Virus record (IMG/VR): IMGVR_UViG_3300025138_000367
Location: 1 to 23,525 of that record
Source: a virus
Length of the DNA: 23,525 nt
Direction: 5' to 3' (one strand)
Shown: in pieces, positions 1 through 8,182 of the stretch
Layout: every line of letters begins with the position of its first letter
Position numbering within the stretch: position 1 is the first letter of the stretch
The notes under the pieces: model-generated
What the model saw: the letters and a program-made list of their open reading frames with translations, nothing else
The model's database searches: none
What the model was told of the DNA's origin: nothing
Program-made: the position numbers and the translations under genes

Positions 1-2009
1 ACAAAAAAAATAAATGGGTTAGGTTTGATCAACCCAAAGAGTTAGAACGATTAAAAAATATATTTGACTGGAGAAGTTACCCGGAAAGCAGTAAAGAAAA
101 ATGGCACGATTATATAGACGAAGAATTTAGAAGAAGAGAAGAAGGATTCTGGTTTATGAACAATGGTAATCCAACCTGGATAACTGGTACGCACTACATG
201 TACTTACAATGGAGTAAGATAGATGTAGGCGCTCCAGACTTTAGAGAAGCAAACAGGCTTTTTTATATATTTTGGGAAGCTTGTAAGGCGGACAAAAGGT
301 GCTATGGAATGTGCTACCTTAAAAATAGAAGATCTGGCTTTTCTTTTATGTCATCAGCTGAAACAGTTAACTTAGCTACTCTTGCGAGTGATAGTAGATA
401 TGGTATACTTTCTAAAACAGGTGCAGATGCTAAAAAAATGTTTACTGACAAAGTCGTGCCTATATCAATTAACTATCCGTTTTTCTTTAAACCTATACAG
501 GATGGTATGGATCGTCCAAAATCCGAGTTAGCTTATAGAGTTCCTGCTAGCAAGTTTACAAGAAAAAAGATCACGGAAAACGAAAAGCTAGAAGATATAA
601 AAGGTTTAGATACAACCATAGACTGGAAGAACACTGGAGACAATAGTTATGATGGTGAGAAATTAGCTCTACTAGTACATGATGAAAGTGGTAAGTGGGA
701 AAGACCCGATAATATTTTAAATAACTGGAGGGTTACAAAAACATGTTTACGATTAGGTAGTAGAATCATTGGTAAATGTATGATGGGCTCAACTTCAAAC
801 GCATTAGATAAAGGTGGAGAAAACTTTAAAAAATTATACAACTCGTCAGATGTCACAAAAAGAAATAGAAATGGTCAGACAAAGTCTGGACTATACTCTC
901 TTTTTATCCCAATGGAGTGGAACTACGAAGGATTTATTGACGAGTACGGAGTTCCAGTTTTTACTAACCCTAATATCGACAGATTCGCACCAGACGGTGA
1001 ACTAATAGATGTAGGCGTAATAGATAACTGGCAAAACGAAGTTGATGGCTTAAAAGAAGATCAAGACGGTTTAAATGAATTTTACCGTCAGTTTCCAAGA
1101 ACTACAGAACATGCTTTTAGAGACGAAACAAAAGGAAGTATATTTAACCTGGTTAAACTATACGAACAAATAGATTACAACGAAGAGATGTCTCAAAGTT
1201 TAGGCATAACTCAAGGTAATTTTCAGTGGACAAACGGAGTTAAAGATACTCAAGTAACTTTTAATCCAGATCCAAAAGGAAGGTTTAAAGTAAGTTGGGT
1301 TCCACCTCAGCAAATACAAAACAGAGTTATACTTAAAAACGGTATTAAGTACCCGGGTAACGAGCACATGGGTGCTTTTGGTTGTGATAGCTACGATATA
1401 TCAGGCACTGTGGATGGCGTAGGTTCTAAAGGCGCTTTACACGGTTTAACTAGGTTTTCAATGGAAGATGCTCCAGCTAATAGCTTTTTCTTAGAATACT
1501 TATCTAGACCACCAACAGCTGAAATGTTTTTTGAAGATGTTCTAATGGCTTTAGTGTTTTATGGGATGCCTATACTAGCAGAGAACAATAAACCTAGATT
1601 ACTATACTACTTAAGAAGAAGAGGATATAGAGGATTTAGCATGAATAGACCGGACAAAATTTGGAACAAGTTGTCTGTTGCAGAAAAAGAAGTTGGAGGT
1701 ATACCTAACTCCTCAGAAGATATTAAACAAGCACACGCGGCGGCAATTGAAATGTATATTCAAGATCACGTAGGTGTTAAGCAAGATGGAACTCACGGAG
1801 ACTGTTACTTTAACGAACTATTAAACGACTGGTCTAAGTTTGATATAAACAAAAGAACAAAGCATGATGCGTCTATAAGCTCTGGTTTAGCTGTTATGGC
1901 TAACAATAGACATTTATACATGCCAAACGCAAAGGTTGTAAAACCTAAGTTAAATATAAACGTTTCTAGATACACAAACACTGGAAGCAATTCACAAATA
2001 ATTAAGTAA
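1..2009 (+). CDS. terL: Phage terminase large subunit, 5' end cut by window edge
   Basis: This is the motor that pumps DNA into the prohead and cuts the concatemer. The reading frame is open from base 3, so the true start lies left of the window; the ATG at 156 is internal, because the codons before it continue the family pattern ('EEGFWFMNNGNPTWITG'). Counting from that ATG, residues 56-63 (KNRRSGFS) form a deviant Walker A with the lysine at the front, like lambda gpA. LALLVHDE (170-177) is Walker B, with D176 and catalytic E177. The C-terminal RNase H-like nuclease shows D411 (GCDSYDISG) and D571 (HDASISSGLAVMA) as likely metal ligands. 'FYRQFPRTTEHAFRDE' between the two domains is typical of Bacteroidota phage terminases. 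At least 668 residues are present. The portal gene follows after 5 bases, the usual packaging-module order. No small terminase is visible; it may lie upstream. Confidence 0.93.
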   Translation, partial: KKNKWVRFDQPKELERLKNIFDWRSYPESSKEKWHDYIDEEFRRREEGFWFMNNGNPTWITGTHYMYLQWSKIDVGAPDFREANRLFYIFWEACKADKRCYGMCYLKNRRSGFSFMSSAETVNLATLASDSRYGILSKTGADAKKMFTDKVVPISINYPFFFKPIQDGMDRPKSELAYRVPASKFTRKKITENEKLEDIKGLDTTIDWKNTGDNSYDGEKLALLVHDESGKWERPDNILNNWRVTKTCLRLGSRIIGKCMMGSTSNALDKGGENFKKLYNSSDVTKRNRNGQTKSGLYSLFIPMEWNYEGFIDEYGVPVFTNPNIDRFAPDGELIDVGVIDNWQNEVDGLKEDQDGLNEFYRQFPRTTEHAFRDETKGSIFNLVKLYEQIDYNEEMSQSLGITQGNFQWTNGVKDTQVTFNPDPKGRFKVSWVPPQQIQNRVILKNGIKYPGNEHMGAFGCDSYDISGTVDGVGSKGALHGLTRFSMEDAPANSFFLEYLSRPPTAEMFFEDVLMALVFYGMPILAENNKPRLLYYLRRRGYRGFSMNRPDKIWNKLSVAEKEVGGIPNSSEDIKQAHAAAIEMYIQDHVGVKQDGTHGDCYFNELLNDWSKFDINKRTKHDASISSGLAVMANNRHLYMPNAKVVKPKLNINVSRYTNTGSNSQIIK

Positions 2010-2014
2010 TAAAT

Positions 2015-4441
2015 ATGGCAGAGTCTGGCATTAAAAGTTATTTCCCAAGTCAAACAGTTAGCGATGCTGAAAAGCTGAGTTACGACTATGGTTTGAAGGT
2101 AGGTAAAGCAATAAAGCAAGAGTGGTTTAACATGGATAATGGTTCTAGCAAGTATAAATCTAATCATAATGATTTTCATAATCTAAGGTTATACGCTAGA
2201 GGCGAACAATCTATTCAAAAATATAAGGATGAGTTATCTATTAACGGTGATTTGTCCTATCTTAATTTAGACTGGAAGCCTGTTCCAATTATTTCTAAGT
2301 TTGTAGATATAGTTGTTAATGGTATTGCAGAAAGAACTTACGATATAAAAGCGTTTTCTCAATCTCCAAATGGTGTTGAAAAAAGAACGCAATACATGGA
2401 GGCGATACAAAGTGATATGGATATGAAAGCGTTTAACCAAGAGGTTGAATCTAGTTTTAATGTAGACATGAAAGAAAGCAACTTAGCTAATGAAGACTTA
2501 CCACAATCTGAAGAAGAGCTAGGTATACACATGCAGTTAAGCTACAAGCAAGCAGTTGAACTAGCAGAAGAACAAGCTTTAAATGTTTTGTTTGAAGGAA
2601 ACAAGTACGAGTTAACTAAAAAGCGCTTTTATCATGATCTGACAGTTATAGGAATAGGCGCTGTAAAAACAAACTTTAACACGTCTGAAGGTGTTGTTAT
2701 CGATTATGTTGATCCAGCTAATTTAGTTTACTCACACACCGACTCTCCTTATTTTGATGATATATACTATGTTGGCGAAGCTAAAACAATTCCGATTAAT
2801 GAGCTAGCAAAGCAATTTCCCCACCTGTCAGAAGAAGATCTACAAGATATAGTTAAAAACAATTATAGCGGAAAATCTAACTATAACTCTAGAGGTTCTT
2901 ACGAAAAACAAGACAACAACACTGTTCAAGTACTATACTTTAATTACAAAACCTACATGAACGAGGTTTACAAGGTAAAAGAAACAGGAACTGGTGCTGA
3001 TAAAATTATACCAAAAGACGATTCGTTTAATCCACCAGAAAACATGGAAGGTGGTTTTAGCAGAATGTTAAGATCTATAGAGACACTCTATGAAGGCGCT
3101 ATGATTCTTGGTACTGATAAACTGCTTAAATGGGAAATGGCAAAAAACATGATGCGCCCTAAAAGCGATTACACTAAGGTTAAAATGAACTATGCTATTG
3201 TTGCGCCGAGGATGTACAACGGTCGTATTGACTCACTAGTAAAAAGAATTACTGGTTTTGCTGATATGATTCAATTAACACATCTTAAGCTACAACAAGT
3301 AATGTCTAGATTAGTACCAGACGGTGTTTATTTAGATGCTGATGGTTTAGCAGAAATAGATCTAGGTAATGGAACTAACTACAACCCACAAGAAGCTTTA
3401 AACATGTACTTCCAAACAGGTTCTGTTATCGGAAGATCTTTTACGGCTGATGGTGATATGAATCCAGGAAAAGTGCCTATTAAAGAGATTACATCTGGAT
3501 CCGGTGGTAATAAAATGCAAGCCTTAATTGGAACGTACAACTATTATCTACAAATGATAAGAGATGTGACGGGTCTTAATGAAGCTAGAGACGGTAGTAC
3601 TCCAGATAAAAACGCTTTGGTTGGTGTGCAGAAGTTGGCAGCAGCAAATTCCAACACAGCGACTAGACATATACTTCAAGCTGGATTATTTTTAACAGCA
3701 GAAACAGCAGAGTGCCTTTCTTTAAGAATATCTGACATTATAGAGTACTCTCCAACTAAAGAAGCTTTTATACAGGCGATTGGAGCTCACAACGTGGCTA
3801 CACTAGAAGAGATGTCTGAGCTTCACTTATATGACTTTGGGATATTTATAAACCTGATGCCTGACGAAGAAGAAAATGCTAAGTTAGAAAATAACATACA
3901 GATGGCTTTGCAGCAAAAAAGCATTAACTTGGAAGATGCTATTGATATTAGAGATATTAAAAATATAAAGTTAGCTAATCAACTTCTTAAAATAAGAAGA
4001 GTTAAGAAAGAAGAAAAAGATAGAAAACTGCAAATGGAAAATATACAAGCGCAGACAGAGTCTAATACTAAAGCCGCTCAAGCTGCTGCCCAAGCTGATA
4101 TACAAAAAAACCAAGCGTTAAATGCTGGTAAAGCTGAGTTAAGCCAAATGCAATCTCAAATTGATTTACAGAAAATGCAGCAAGAAGTAGAAATGAAAAA
4201 ACAGTTAATGGCTTTAGAGTTTCAATACAGCATGCAGCTTAAAGGTGTTGAAGTTGATGGTATGAAAAGTAGAGAAAAAGAAAAAGAAGATCGTAAAGAT
4301 GAAAGAACAAAAATACAAGCTACACAGCAATCAGAAATGATTGACCAAAGAAATAGTGGAAAAGCACCTAAAAACTTTGAGTCTGCCGGTAATGATATAC
4401 TAGGTGGAAGATTTGATTTAGGATCGTTTGACCCTAGTTAG
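2015..4441 (+). CDS. Portal protein, crAss-like type with long C-terminal helical region
   Basis: This is probably the dodecameric ring at the capsid vertex through which DNA enters and leaves. I recognise it from its 808-residue length, its place between terminase and capsid genes, and family-like segments: 'KPVPIISKFVDIVVNGI' near residue 90, a helical stem region, and 'VTGLNEARDGSTPDKNALVG' near residues 517-537, which resembles the conserved core of large portals. Residues about 658-778 are a Lys/Glu/Gln/Ala-rich, almost proline-free stretch that should form a long coiled coil or the crown/barrel extending into the capsid. The final 25 residues are glycine-rich and probably flexible. The ATG lies 5 bases after the terminase stop in an A/T context (taataaat) without a Shine-Dalgarno sequence, implying translation from the same message. 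The portal call is confident; the crown/barrel assignment is inferred. Confidence 0.85.
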   Translation: MAESGIKSYFPSQTVSDAEKLSYDYGLKVGKAIKQEWFNMDNGSSKYKSNHNDFHNLRLYARGEQSIQKYKDELSINGDLSYLNLDWKPVPIISKFVDIVVNGIAERTYDIKAFSQSPNGVEKRTQYMEAIQSDMDMKAFNQEVESSFNVDMKESNLANEDLPQSEEELGIHMQLSYKQAVELAEEQALNVLFEGNKYELTKKRFYHDLTVIGIGAVKTNFNTSEGVVIDYVDPANLVYSHTDSPYFDDIYYVGEAKTIPINELAKQFPHLSEEDLQDIVKNNYSGKSNYNSRGSYEKQDNNTVQVLYFNYKTYMNEVYKVKETGTGADKIIPKDDSFNPPENMEGGFSRMLRSIETLYEGAMILGTDKLLKWEMAKNMMRPKSDYTKVKMNYAIVAPRMYNGRIDSLVKRITGFADMIQLTHLKLQQVMSRLVPDGVYLDADGLAEIDLGNGTNYNPQEALNMYFQTGSVIGRSFTADGDMNPGKVPIKEITSGSGGNKMQALIGTYNYYLQMIRDVTGLNEARDGSTPDKNALVGVQKLAAANSNTATRHILQAGLFLTAETAECLSLRISDIIEYSPTKEAFIQAIGAHNVATLEEMSELHLYDFGIFINLMPDEEENAKLENNIQMALQQKSINLEDAIDIRDIKNIKLANQLLKIRRVKKEEKDRKLQMENIQAQTESNTKAAQAAAQADIQKNQALNAGKAELSQMQSQIDLQKMQQEVEMKKQLMALEFQYSMQLKGVEVDGMKSREKEKEDRKDERTKIQATQQSEMIDQRNSGKAPKNFESAGNDILGGRFDLGSFDPS

Positions 4442-4454
4442 AATTATTAATTAT

Positions 4455-4472
4455 TATTATATTATATTATGG
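4455..4472 (+). promoter_or_regulatory. A/T-only leader repeat abutting the start codon (copy 1)
   Basis: The 14 bases before the ATG at 4469 plus ATGG are identical to 7251-7268 (TATTATATTATATTATGG). The whole 27-base gap after the portal stop is A/T except its first base. It could be an unstructured translation leader, which suits Bacteroidota initiation without Shine-Dalgarno pairing, or part of a phage promoter. The sequence alone does not separate these. Confidence 0.45.
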
Positions 4473-5671
4473 AAGAAAAGTTAGAAGAAGTAGTCGAAGA
4501 GACTACGCAATTAAATCAAGCAGACCCAGGTGACGAAAACGTGGTAAAAGTTGATGAAAGTAAATTTGAATCTGCTGGAGACGATAGCATTATTAAAGTA
4601 GATTTAAGTAAACCACTAGAACCAAAAGAAAATGAAGTTAAAGAAAATAACGCTGACGACAGCGGAGTGGTTGCAAGCACTGAAAATGCCGAGCCCACAC
4701 AAGAACAAGAAGAAGTACAACCGGAAACTGAAACACAAGAAACTCCAGTATTAGAAGAAATTACTGAAGAAGAAGTTGAAGAAGTTGAAGAGCAGGTTGA
4801 AGAAGCTATAGCAGAAGCTGAAGCTACTGGAAAACCACTACCAGAGAATATCCAAAAGTTAATGGACTTTATGGAAGAGACTGGTGGAGATTTAAGTGAC
4901 TATGTTAAGCTTAATCAAGATTACAGTAAATTAGATGACAATAGCTTGCTAAGAGAGTTTTACGCACAAACAAAACCTCATTTAAATGCAGAAGAAATTA
5001 ACTTCCTTATGGAAGATACATTCTCTTACGACGAAGATATAGACGACGATAGAGATATACGTAGAAAGAAATTAGCGCTTAAAGAGCAAGTTGCCAGCGC
5101 TAAAAGCCACTTAGACGGGCAAAAGTCTACATACTATGAAGAAATTAAAGCTGGATCGAAGCTCACACCTGAGCAACAAAAAGCGGTTAACTTCTTTGAT
5201 AGGTATAACAAGGAGTCAGAAGTAACTCAAAAAGCAGCTAAACAAAATACAGATGTTTTTACTCAGAAAACCGAGCAGGTTTTCAATGACAAGTTCAAAG
5301 GTTTTGAATATAACGTCGGAGACAAAAAATATCGATTTAATGTTAACAATGCTAACGAGGTTAAGGATACCCAAAGTGATATAAATAATTTTACCAAAAA
5401 GTTTTTGGATAAAAATAATACGTTATCAGATGCTAAGGGTTATCACAAATCTCTTTACACAGCTATGAACGCTGATGCTGTTGCAAAACACTTTTACGAC
5501 CAAGGCAAAGCTGATGCTATGAAAAATAGTATTGCTAAAGCCAAGAATGTAGATATGAATCCAAGACAAAGTCATGGAAAAATTGAAGCAGGTGGTATGA
5601 CGGTAAAAGTGCTAGGCCAAAATTCTTCTGATTTTAAGTTTAAAATTAAAAACAATAAATTTAAAAAATAA
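4469..5671 (+). CDS. Acidic protein between portal and capsid genes, probable scaffold-like assembly protein
   Basis: The protein has 400 residues. Residues 1-130 are extremely Glu/Asp rich and low in complexity, so probably disordered. They include two similar short motifs, VVKVDESK (25-32) and IIKVDLSK (41-48). Residues 130-340 look helical and charged, and the protein ends in a lysine-rich tail (FKIKNNKFKK). An acidic helical body with a basic C-terminus, encoded just before the capsid protein, matches the style of scaffolding proteins, for example P22 gp8, where a basic C-terminal segment binds coat protein. The position also equals that of T7 gene 9 (scaffold). I recognise no family from sequence, so this role is inferred from composition and context; an internal or minor head protein is the main alternative. 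The start is the ATG embedded in an A/T-only leader 27 bases after the portal stop. Confidence 0.5.
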   Translation: MEEKLEEVVEETTQLNQADPGDENVVKVDESKFESAGDDSIIKVDLSKPLEPKENEVKENNADDSGVVASTENAEPTQEQEEVQPETETQETPVLEEITEEEVEEVEEQVEEAIAEAEATGKPLPENIQKLMDFMEETGGDLSDYVKLNQDYSKLDDNSLLREFYAQTKPHLNAEEINFLMEDTFSYDEDIDDDRDIRRKKLALKEQVASAKSHLDGQKSTYYEEIKAGSKLTPEQQKAVNFFDRYNKESEVTQKAAKQNTDVFTQKTEQVFNDKFKGFEYNVGDKKYRFNVNNANEVKDTQSDINNFTKKFLDKNNTLSDAKGYHKSLYTAMNADAVAKHFYDQGKADAMKNSIAKAKNVDMNPRQSHGKIEAGGMTVKVLGQNSSDFKFKIKNNKFKK

Positions 5672-5686
5672 TTAAAAAACAAAATT

Positions 5687-7192
5687 ATGGCAATTACAGG
5701 AGGAAGTTTGTTGAACAAGGTGCCTTCACCTCAACAACAAACATTAAGCTCAAATTACATTGACTTCGCAGGAGGTTCAACTGGATGGGAGCAACAATAT
5801 TTACCAGATCTTATGGAAAAAGAAGCTGAAGTTTTTGGAAACAGAACTATTTCAGGATTTCTTTCACAAGTAGGAGCTGAAGAGGCTATGACTGCTGATC
5901 AAGTAGTATGGTCTGAACAAGGAAGATTACATTTATCTTATGTAGGTACAGTAGCTACAGCGGGTGATACTAACGGTACGTTTACAGTTGTAACTGATAT
6001 CGATGGTTCTGCTGATACTGAAAATGGTTTTTTAGTAGCATCTCACGGTGTTAGAGTAAATGACATTGTACTTATCGCAACTGCTGGAATCGTTACTAAA
6101 TGTTTAGTAGTAGAAACTCCAGCTACAGCTGTTATTACAGTTGAGCCTTATGACAAAGCTACTTTAGCTGGTCACGCAACAACTGGTAGTGGATCTGTAT
6201 TATTAGTTGTAGGTTCTGAGTATGGAAAAGGAGCTGCTTATGCTGATATTACTGGAGCTGGTGAGGCTACTAAAAGAACAGCTTTAACGCCAACTTTTAA
6301 GTCTTATAGCAACAAGCCAATTATAATGAAAGATTACTACGAAGTGTCAGGTTCTGATGCGTCGCAAATTGGTTGGGTTGAAATTTCTGGTGAAGAAGGT
6401 CAAAACGGTTACTTATGGTACTTAAAAGCTGAGGGTGATACTAGAGCTAGATTTACTGATTACTTAGAAATGGCAATGTTAGAATCTGAAAAAACAGTTG
6501 CTGCATCTATTATTGGTTTTAACGGAAGTGTTGTTCGTGATGCTACTGATACTGGTGCTGGCGGATCTGGTACTGAAGGTTTGTTCGCTGCTATTGAGTC
6601 TAGAGGTAACGTTACTTCTGGAGTTACTGGTGTTAATGCTGCAACTGATTTAGCTGAATTTGATGCTATCTTAGCTGAGTTTGACAAGCAAGGTGCTATT
6701 GAAGAAAACATGATGTTTGTAAACAGAGCTACTTCGCTAGCAATGGATGACATGTTAGCTTCTATGAATTCTTATGGAGCTGGTGGTACTTCTTACGGAG
6801 TATTTGATAACTCTGAAGATATGGCTTTAAACTTAGGTTTCTCTGGTTTCAGAAGAGGTTCTTATGACTTCTACAAGTCTGACATGAGATACTTAAACGA
6901 TAAAGCTACAAGAGGTGAGATCAACCGTATTGCAGGTTCTGCTGCGATCAGAGGTGTTGTTGTCCCAGCTGGTGTATCTTCGGTTTATGATCAAGCTTTA
7001 GGAAAGAACATGAAACGTCCTTTCTTACACGTTAGATATAGAGCTTCTCAAACAGATGACAGAAAAATGAAAACTTGGGTTACTGGTTCTGTTGGTGCTG
7101 CTACATCTGCTTTAGATGCAATGCAAATCCACTATTTATCTGAAAGATGTTTAGTTACACAAGGTGCTAACAATTTCATGTTAATGAAATAA
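5687..7192 (+). CDS. Major capsid protein, HK97-fold, crAss-like type
   Basis: This 501-residue protein forms the icosahedral shell. The N-terminal segment around residues 37-58 (EQQYLPDLMEKEAEVFGNRT and following), 'SEQGRLHLSY' (76-85) and the C-terminal 'LSERCLVTQGANNFMLMK' are hallmarks I associate with crAss-like major capsid proteins; the length also fits. Residues about 86-180 form a Gly/Thr/Val-rich beta segment (VGTVATAGDTNG ... VRVNDIVLIATAG) that looks like an insertion domain on the HK97 core. Codon choice is more uniform than in neighbours (mainly GCT, GGT, TCT, ACT and AGA), as expected for the most expressed gene. The 15-base leader is A-rich (ttaaaaaacaaaatt) with no Shine-Dalgarno. 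A strong intrinsic terminator follows the stop, which would raise capsid transcript output relative to downstream genes. Confidence 0.92.
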   Translation: MAITGGSLLNKVPSPQQQTLSSNYIDFAGGSTGWEQQYLPDLMEKEAEVFGNRTISGFLSQVGAEEAMTADQVVWSEQGRLHLSYVGTVATAGDTNGTFTVVTDIDGSADTENGFLVASHGVRVNDIVLIATAGIVTKCLVVETPATAVITVEPYDKATLAGHATTGSGSVLLVVGSEYGKGAAYADITGAGEATKRTALTPTFKSYSNKPIIMKDYYEVSGSDASQIGWVEISGEEGQNGYLWYLKAEGDTRARFTDYLEMAMLESEKTVAASIIGFNGSVVRDATDTGAGGSGTEGLFAAIESRGNVTSGVTGVNAATDLAEFDAILAEFDKQGAIEENMMFVNRATSLAMDDMLASMNSYGAGGTSYGVFDNSEDMALNLGFSGFRRGSYDFYKSDMRYLNDKATRGEINRIAGSAAIRGVVVPAGVSSVYDQALGKNMKRPFLHVRYRASQTDDRKMKTWVTGSVGAATSALDAMQIHYLSERCLVTQGANNFMLMK

Positions 7193-7206
7193 GCATTTAT
7201 TATATT

Positions 7207-7240
7207 AAAGACCGGGGCTTCGGCCTCGGCCTTTTATTTT
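7207..7240 (+). terminator. Intrinsic terminator after the capsid gene, cUUCGg loop
   Basis: A 12-pair stem (7207-7218 with 7223-7234) closes on the extra-stable tetraloop TTCG (7219-7222), flanked by C and G. The only defects are one A-C mismatch and one G-U wobble. A T-rich run (tttatttttatt) follows the stem. It is one of only two GC-rich spots in the intergenic DNA. It lies 14 bases after the capsid stop and about 30 bases before the next start, leaving little room for a new promoter, so it is probably a leaky terminator that sets the capsid to downstream ratio. Confidence 0.88.
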
Positions 7241-7250
7241 TATTAATTTA

Positions 7251-7268
7251 TATTATATTATATTATGG
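7251..7268 (+). promoter_or_regulatory. A/T-only leader repeat abutting the start codon (copy 2)
   Basis: This 18-base stretch is identical to 4455-4472 and again ends in the ATGG of a gene start. It lies immediately after the capsid terminator, so any message for the next gene either reads through the hairpin or starts within these roughly 30 bases. Leader or promoter function is an inference from exact recurrence and position. Confidence 0.45.
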
Positions 7269-8125
7269 CTAAAAAAGCTAACACAAAGAAAGTTGAGGTA
7301 GAACCTCAAATTGAAACAATGGAAGAAGTAGTTACGGAATTTTTTGAAGACACTGTAGTTGCCAAACCAAAAAGAGTTGAAAAGAAAAATCCAACACTAG
7401 AGGATGGTTGGGAAATAAAAGATAGAATATACAGACTAAAAGGAAATAAAAAACCTTTATCAAGATCTATTAAGTCTGCAAACATACATTGGTTTGACGA
7501 AGAAAAAGGTTACGAAAGAGAACTTAAATATTGTCAAAACCAAAGAACAGTTTTTGTAGACGAGATGAAGGGAGATCAAAGATTAGAGCACGTTGTTTTT
7601 AGAAATGGTATGTTAATTATACCTAAAGAAAAAACAGTTTTACAAAAACTATTATCAATATACCACCCAGATAAAGACATAATGTTCTACGAAGAAAAAC
7701 CAGTTGCAAATGCAATAGGTGAAATTGCTTGGTTAGAAATGGAGATAGAAGCGTTGAACGCTGCTAAAAATCTAGACATAGATATGGCAGAAGCTATTAT
7801 GCGTGTTGAGATAGGCTCTAAAGTATCAGACATGAGTTCTAAGGAACTTAAAAGAGATTTACTATTATATGCTAAGAGAAACCCGGAGTTGTTCTTAGAA
7901 TTAGTGAATGATGAAAATGTTGTACTTAGGAACTTTGGTATTAAAGCAACTGAAATGGGAATATTAAAATTATCTTCTGATCAAAGAACTTTTTCATGGG
8001 GTTCTAACGATAGAAAGTTAATGAATGTTCCATTTGACGAGCACCCTTATTCAGCTTTAGCCGCTTGGTTTAAAACTGACGAAGGTATGGAGATTTACTC
8101 CAATATTGAAAAAAGATTAAATTAA
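7265..8125 (+). CDS. Conserved phage protein of unknown function between capsid and ring genes
   Basis: The protein has 286 residues, no signal peptide and no membrane segment. Residues 1-40 are charged and Glu/Lys rich, probably a flexible arm. Residues about 50-125 look like a compact mixed domain (WEIKDRIYRLKGNKKPLSRS, then HWFDEEKGYERELKY and a run ending ISIYHPD-like). Residues about 150-286 are mainly helical, with 'SSKELKRDLLLYAKRNPELF' and 'VPFDEHPYSALAAWFKTDEG'. I recall the same overall pattern in proteins of uncultured marine phages, but know of no assigned function. Its position after the capsid gene and before the ring proteins suggests a head-completion, capsid-decoration or neck role. 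It is the only gene isolated by a hairpin on each side, which suggests separate dosage control. It lacks recognisable catalytic motifs. The coding call is certain; the function is open. Confidence 0.7.
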   Translation: MAKKANTKKVEVEPQIETMEEVVTEFFEDTVVAKPKRVEKKNPTLEDGWEIKDRIYRLKGNKKPLSRSIKSANIHWFDEEKGYERELKYCQNQRTVFVDEMKGDQRLEHVVFRNGMLIIPKEKTVLQKLLSIYHPDKDIMFYEEKPVANAIGEIAWLEMEIEALNAAKNLDIDMAEAIMRVEIGSKVSDMSSKELKRDLLLYAKRNPELFLELVNDENVVLRNFGIKATEMGILKLSSDQRTFSWGSNDRKLMNVPFDEHPYSALAAWFKTDEGMEIYSNIEKRLN

Positions 8126-8131
8126 TCTAAC

Positions 8132-8170
8132 TGTAGATGCGGTCGCTCTACGGGGCGATCGTAAACTACA
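8132..8170 (+). other. Stable intergenic RNA hairpin with cUACGg loop, no U-tract
   Basis: An 11-pair stem (8138-8148 with 8153-8163) closes on TACG (8149-8152), a member of the UNCG tetraloop class. After a small A/AA internal loop it is extended by five more pairs (8132-8136 with 8166-8170). It contains three G-U wobbles and no mismatch. The bases that follow are an A-run leading into the next ATG at 8183, so it lacks the U-tract of an intrinsic terminator. Likely roles are protection of an mRNA 3' end, a processing site, or insulation of the next start. Confidence 0.75.
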
Positions 8171-8182
8171 AAAAAAGAAATT

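Noticed and set aside
156-158. ATG at 156 as the true terminase start
   Set aside because: The frame is open to the left edge and the 51 codons before it carry typical terminase sequence (RREEGFWF just upstream), so the gene starts outside the window.
647-2179. Reverse-strand and alternative-frame open frames inside the terminase and portal genes
   Set aside because: They lie entirely within or across well-recognised genes and show no family resemblance; A/T-rich coding DNA readily leaves such open frames. The same holds for all other reverse-strand frames, including 12807-13067, 17027-17350 and 18993-19275.
7193-7264. Standard Bacteroidota promoter (TTG and TAnnTTTG) after the capsid gene
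   Set aside because: No such pair was found by eye in this gap, nor at 8126-8182 or 20164-20213.
8132-8170. Hairpin as an intrinsic terminator
   Set aside because: An A-run follows on the + strand, not a T-run, and no suitable T-tract follows on the - strand either.
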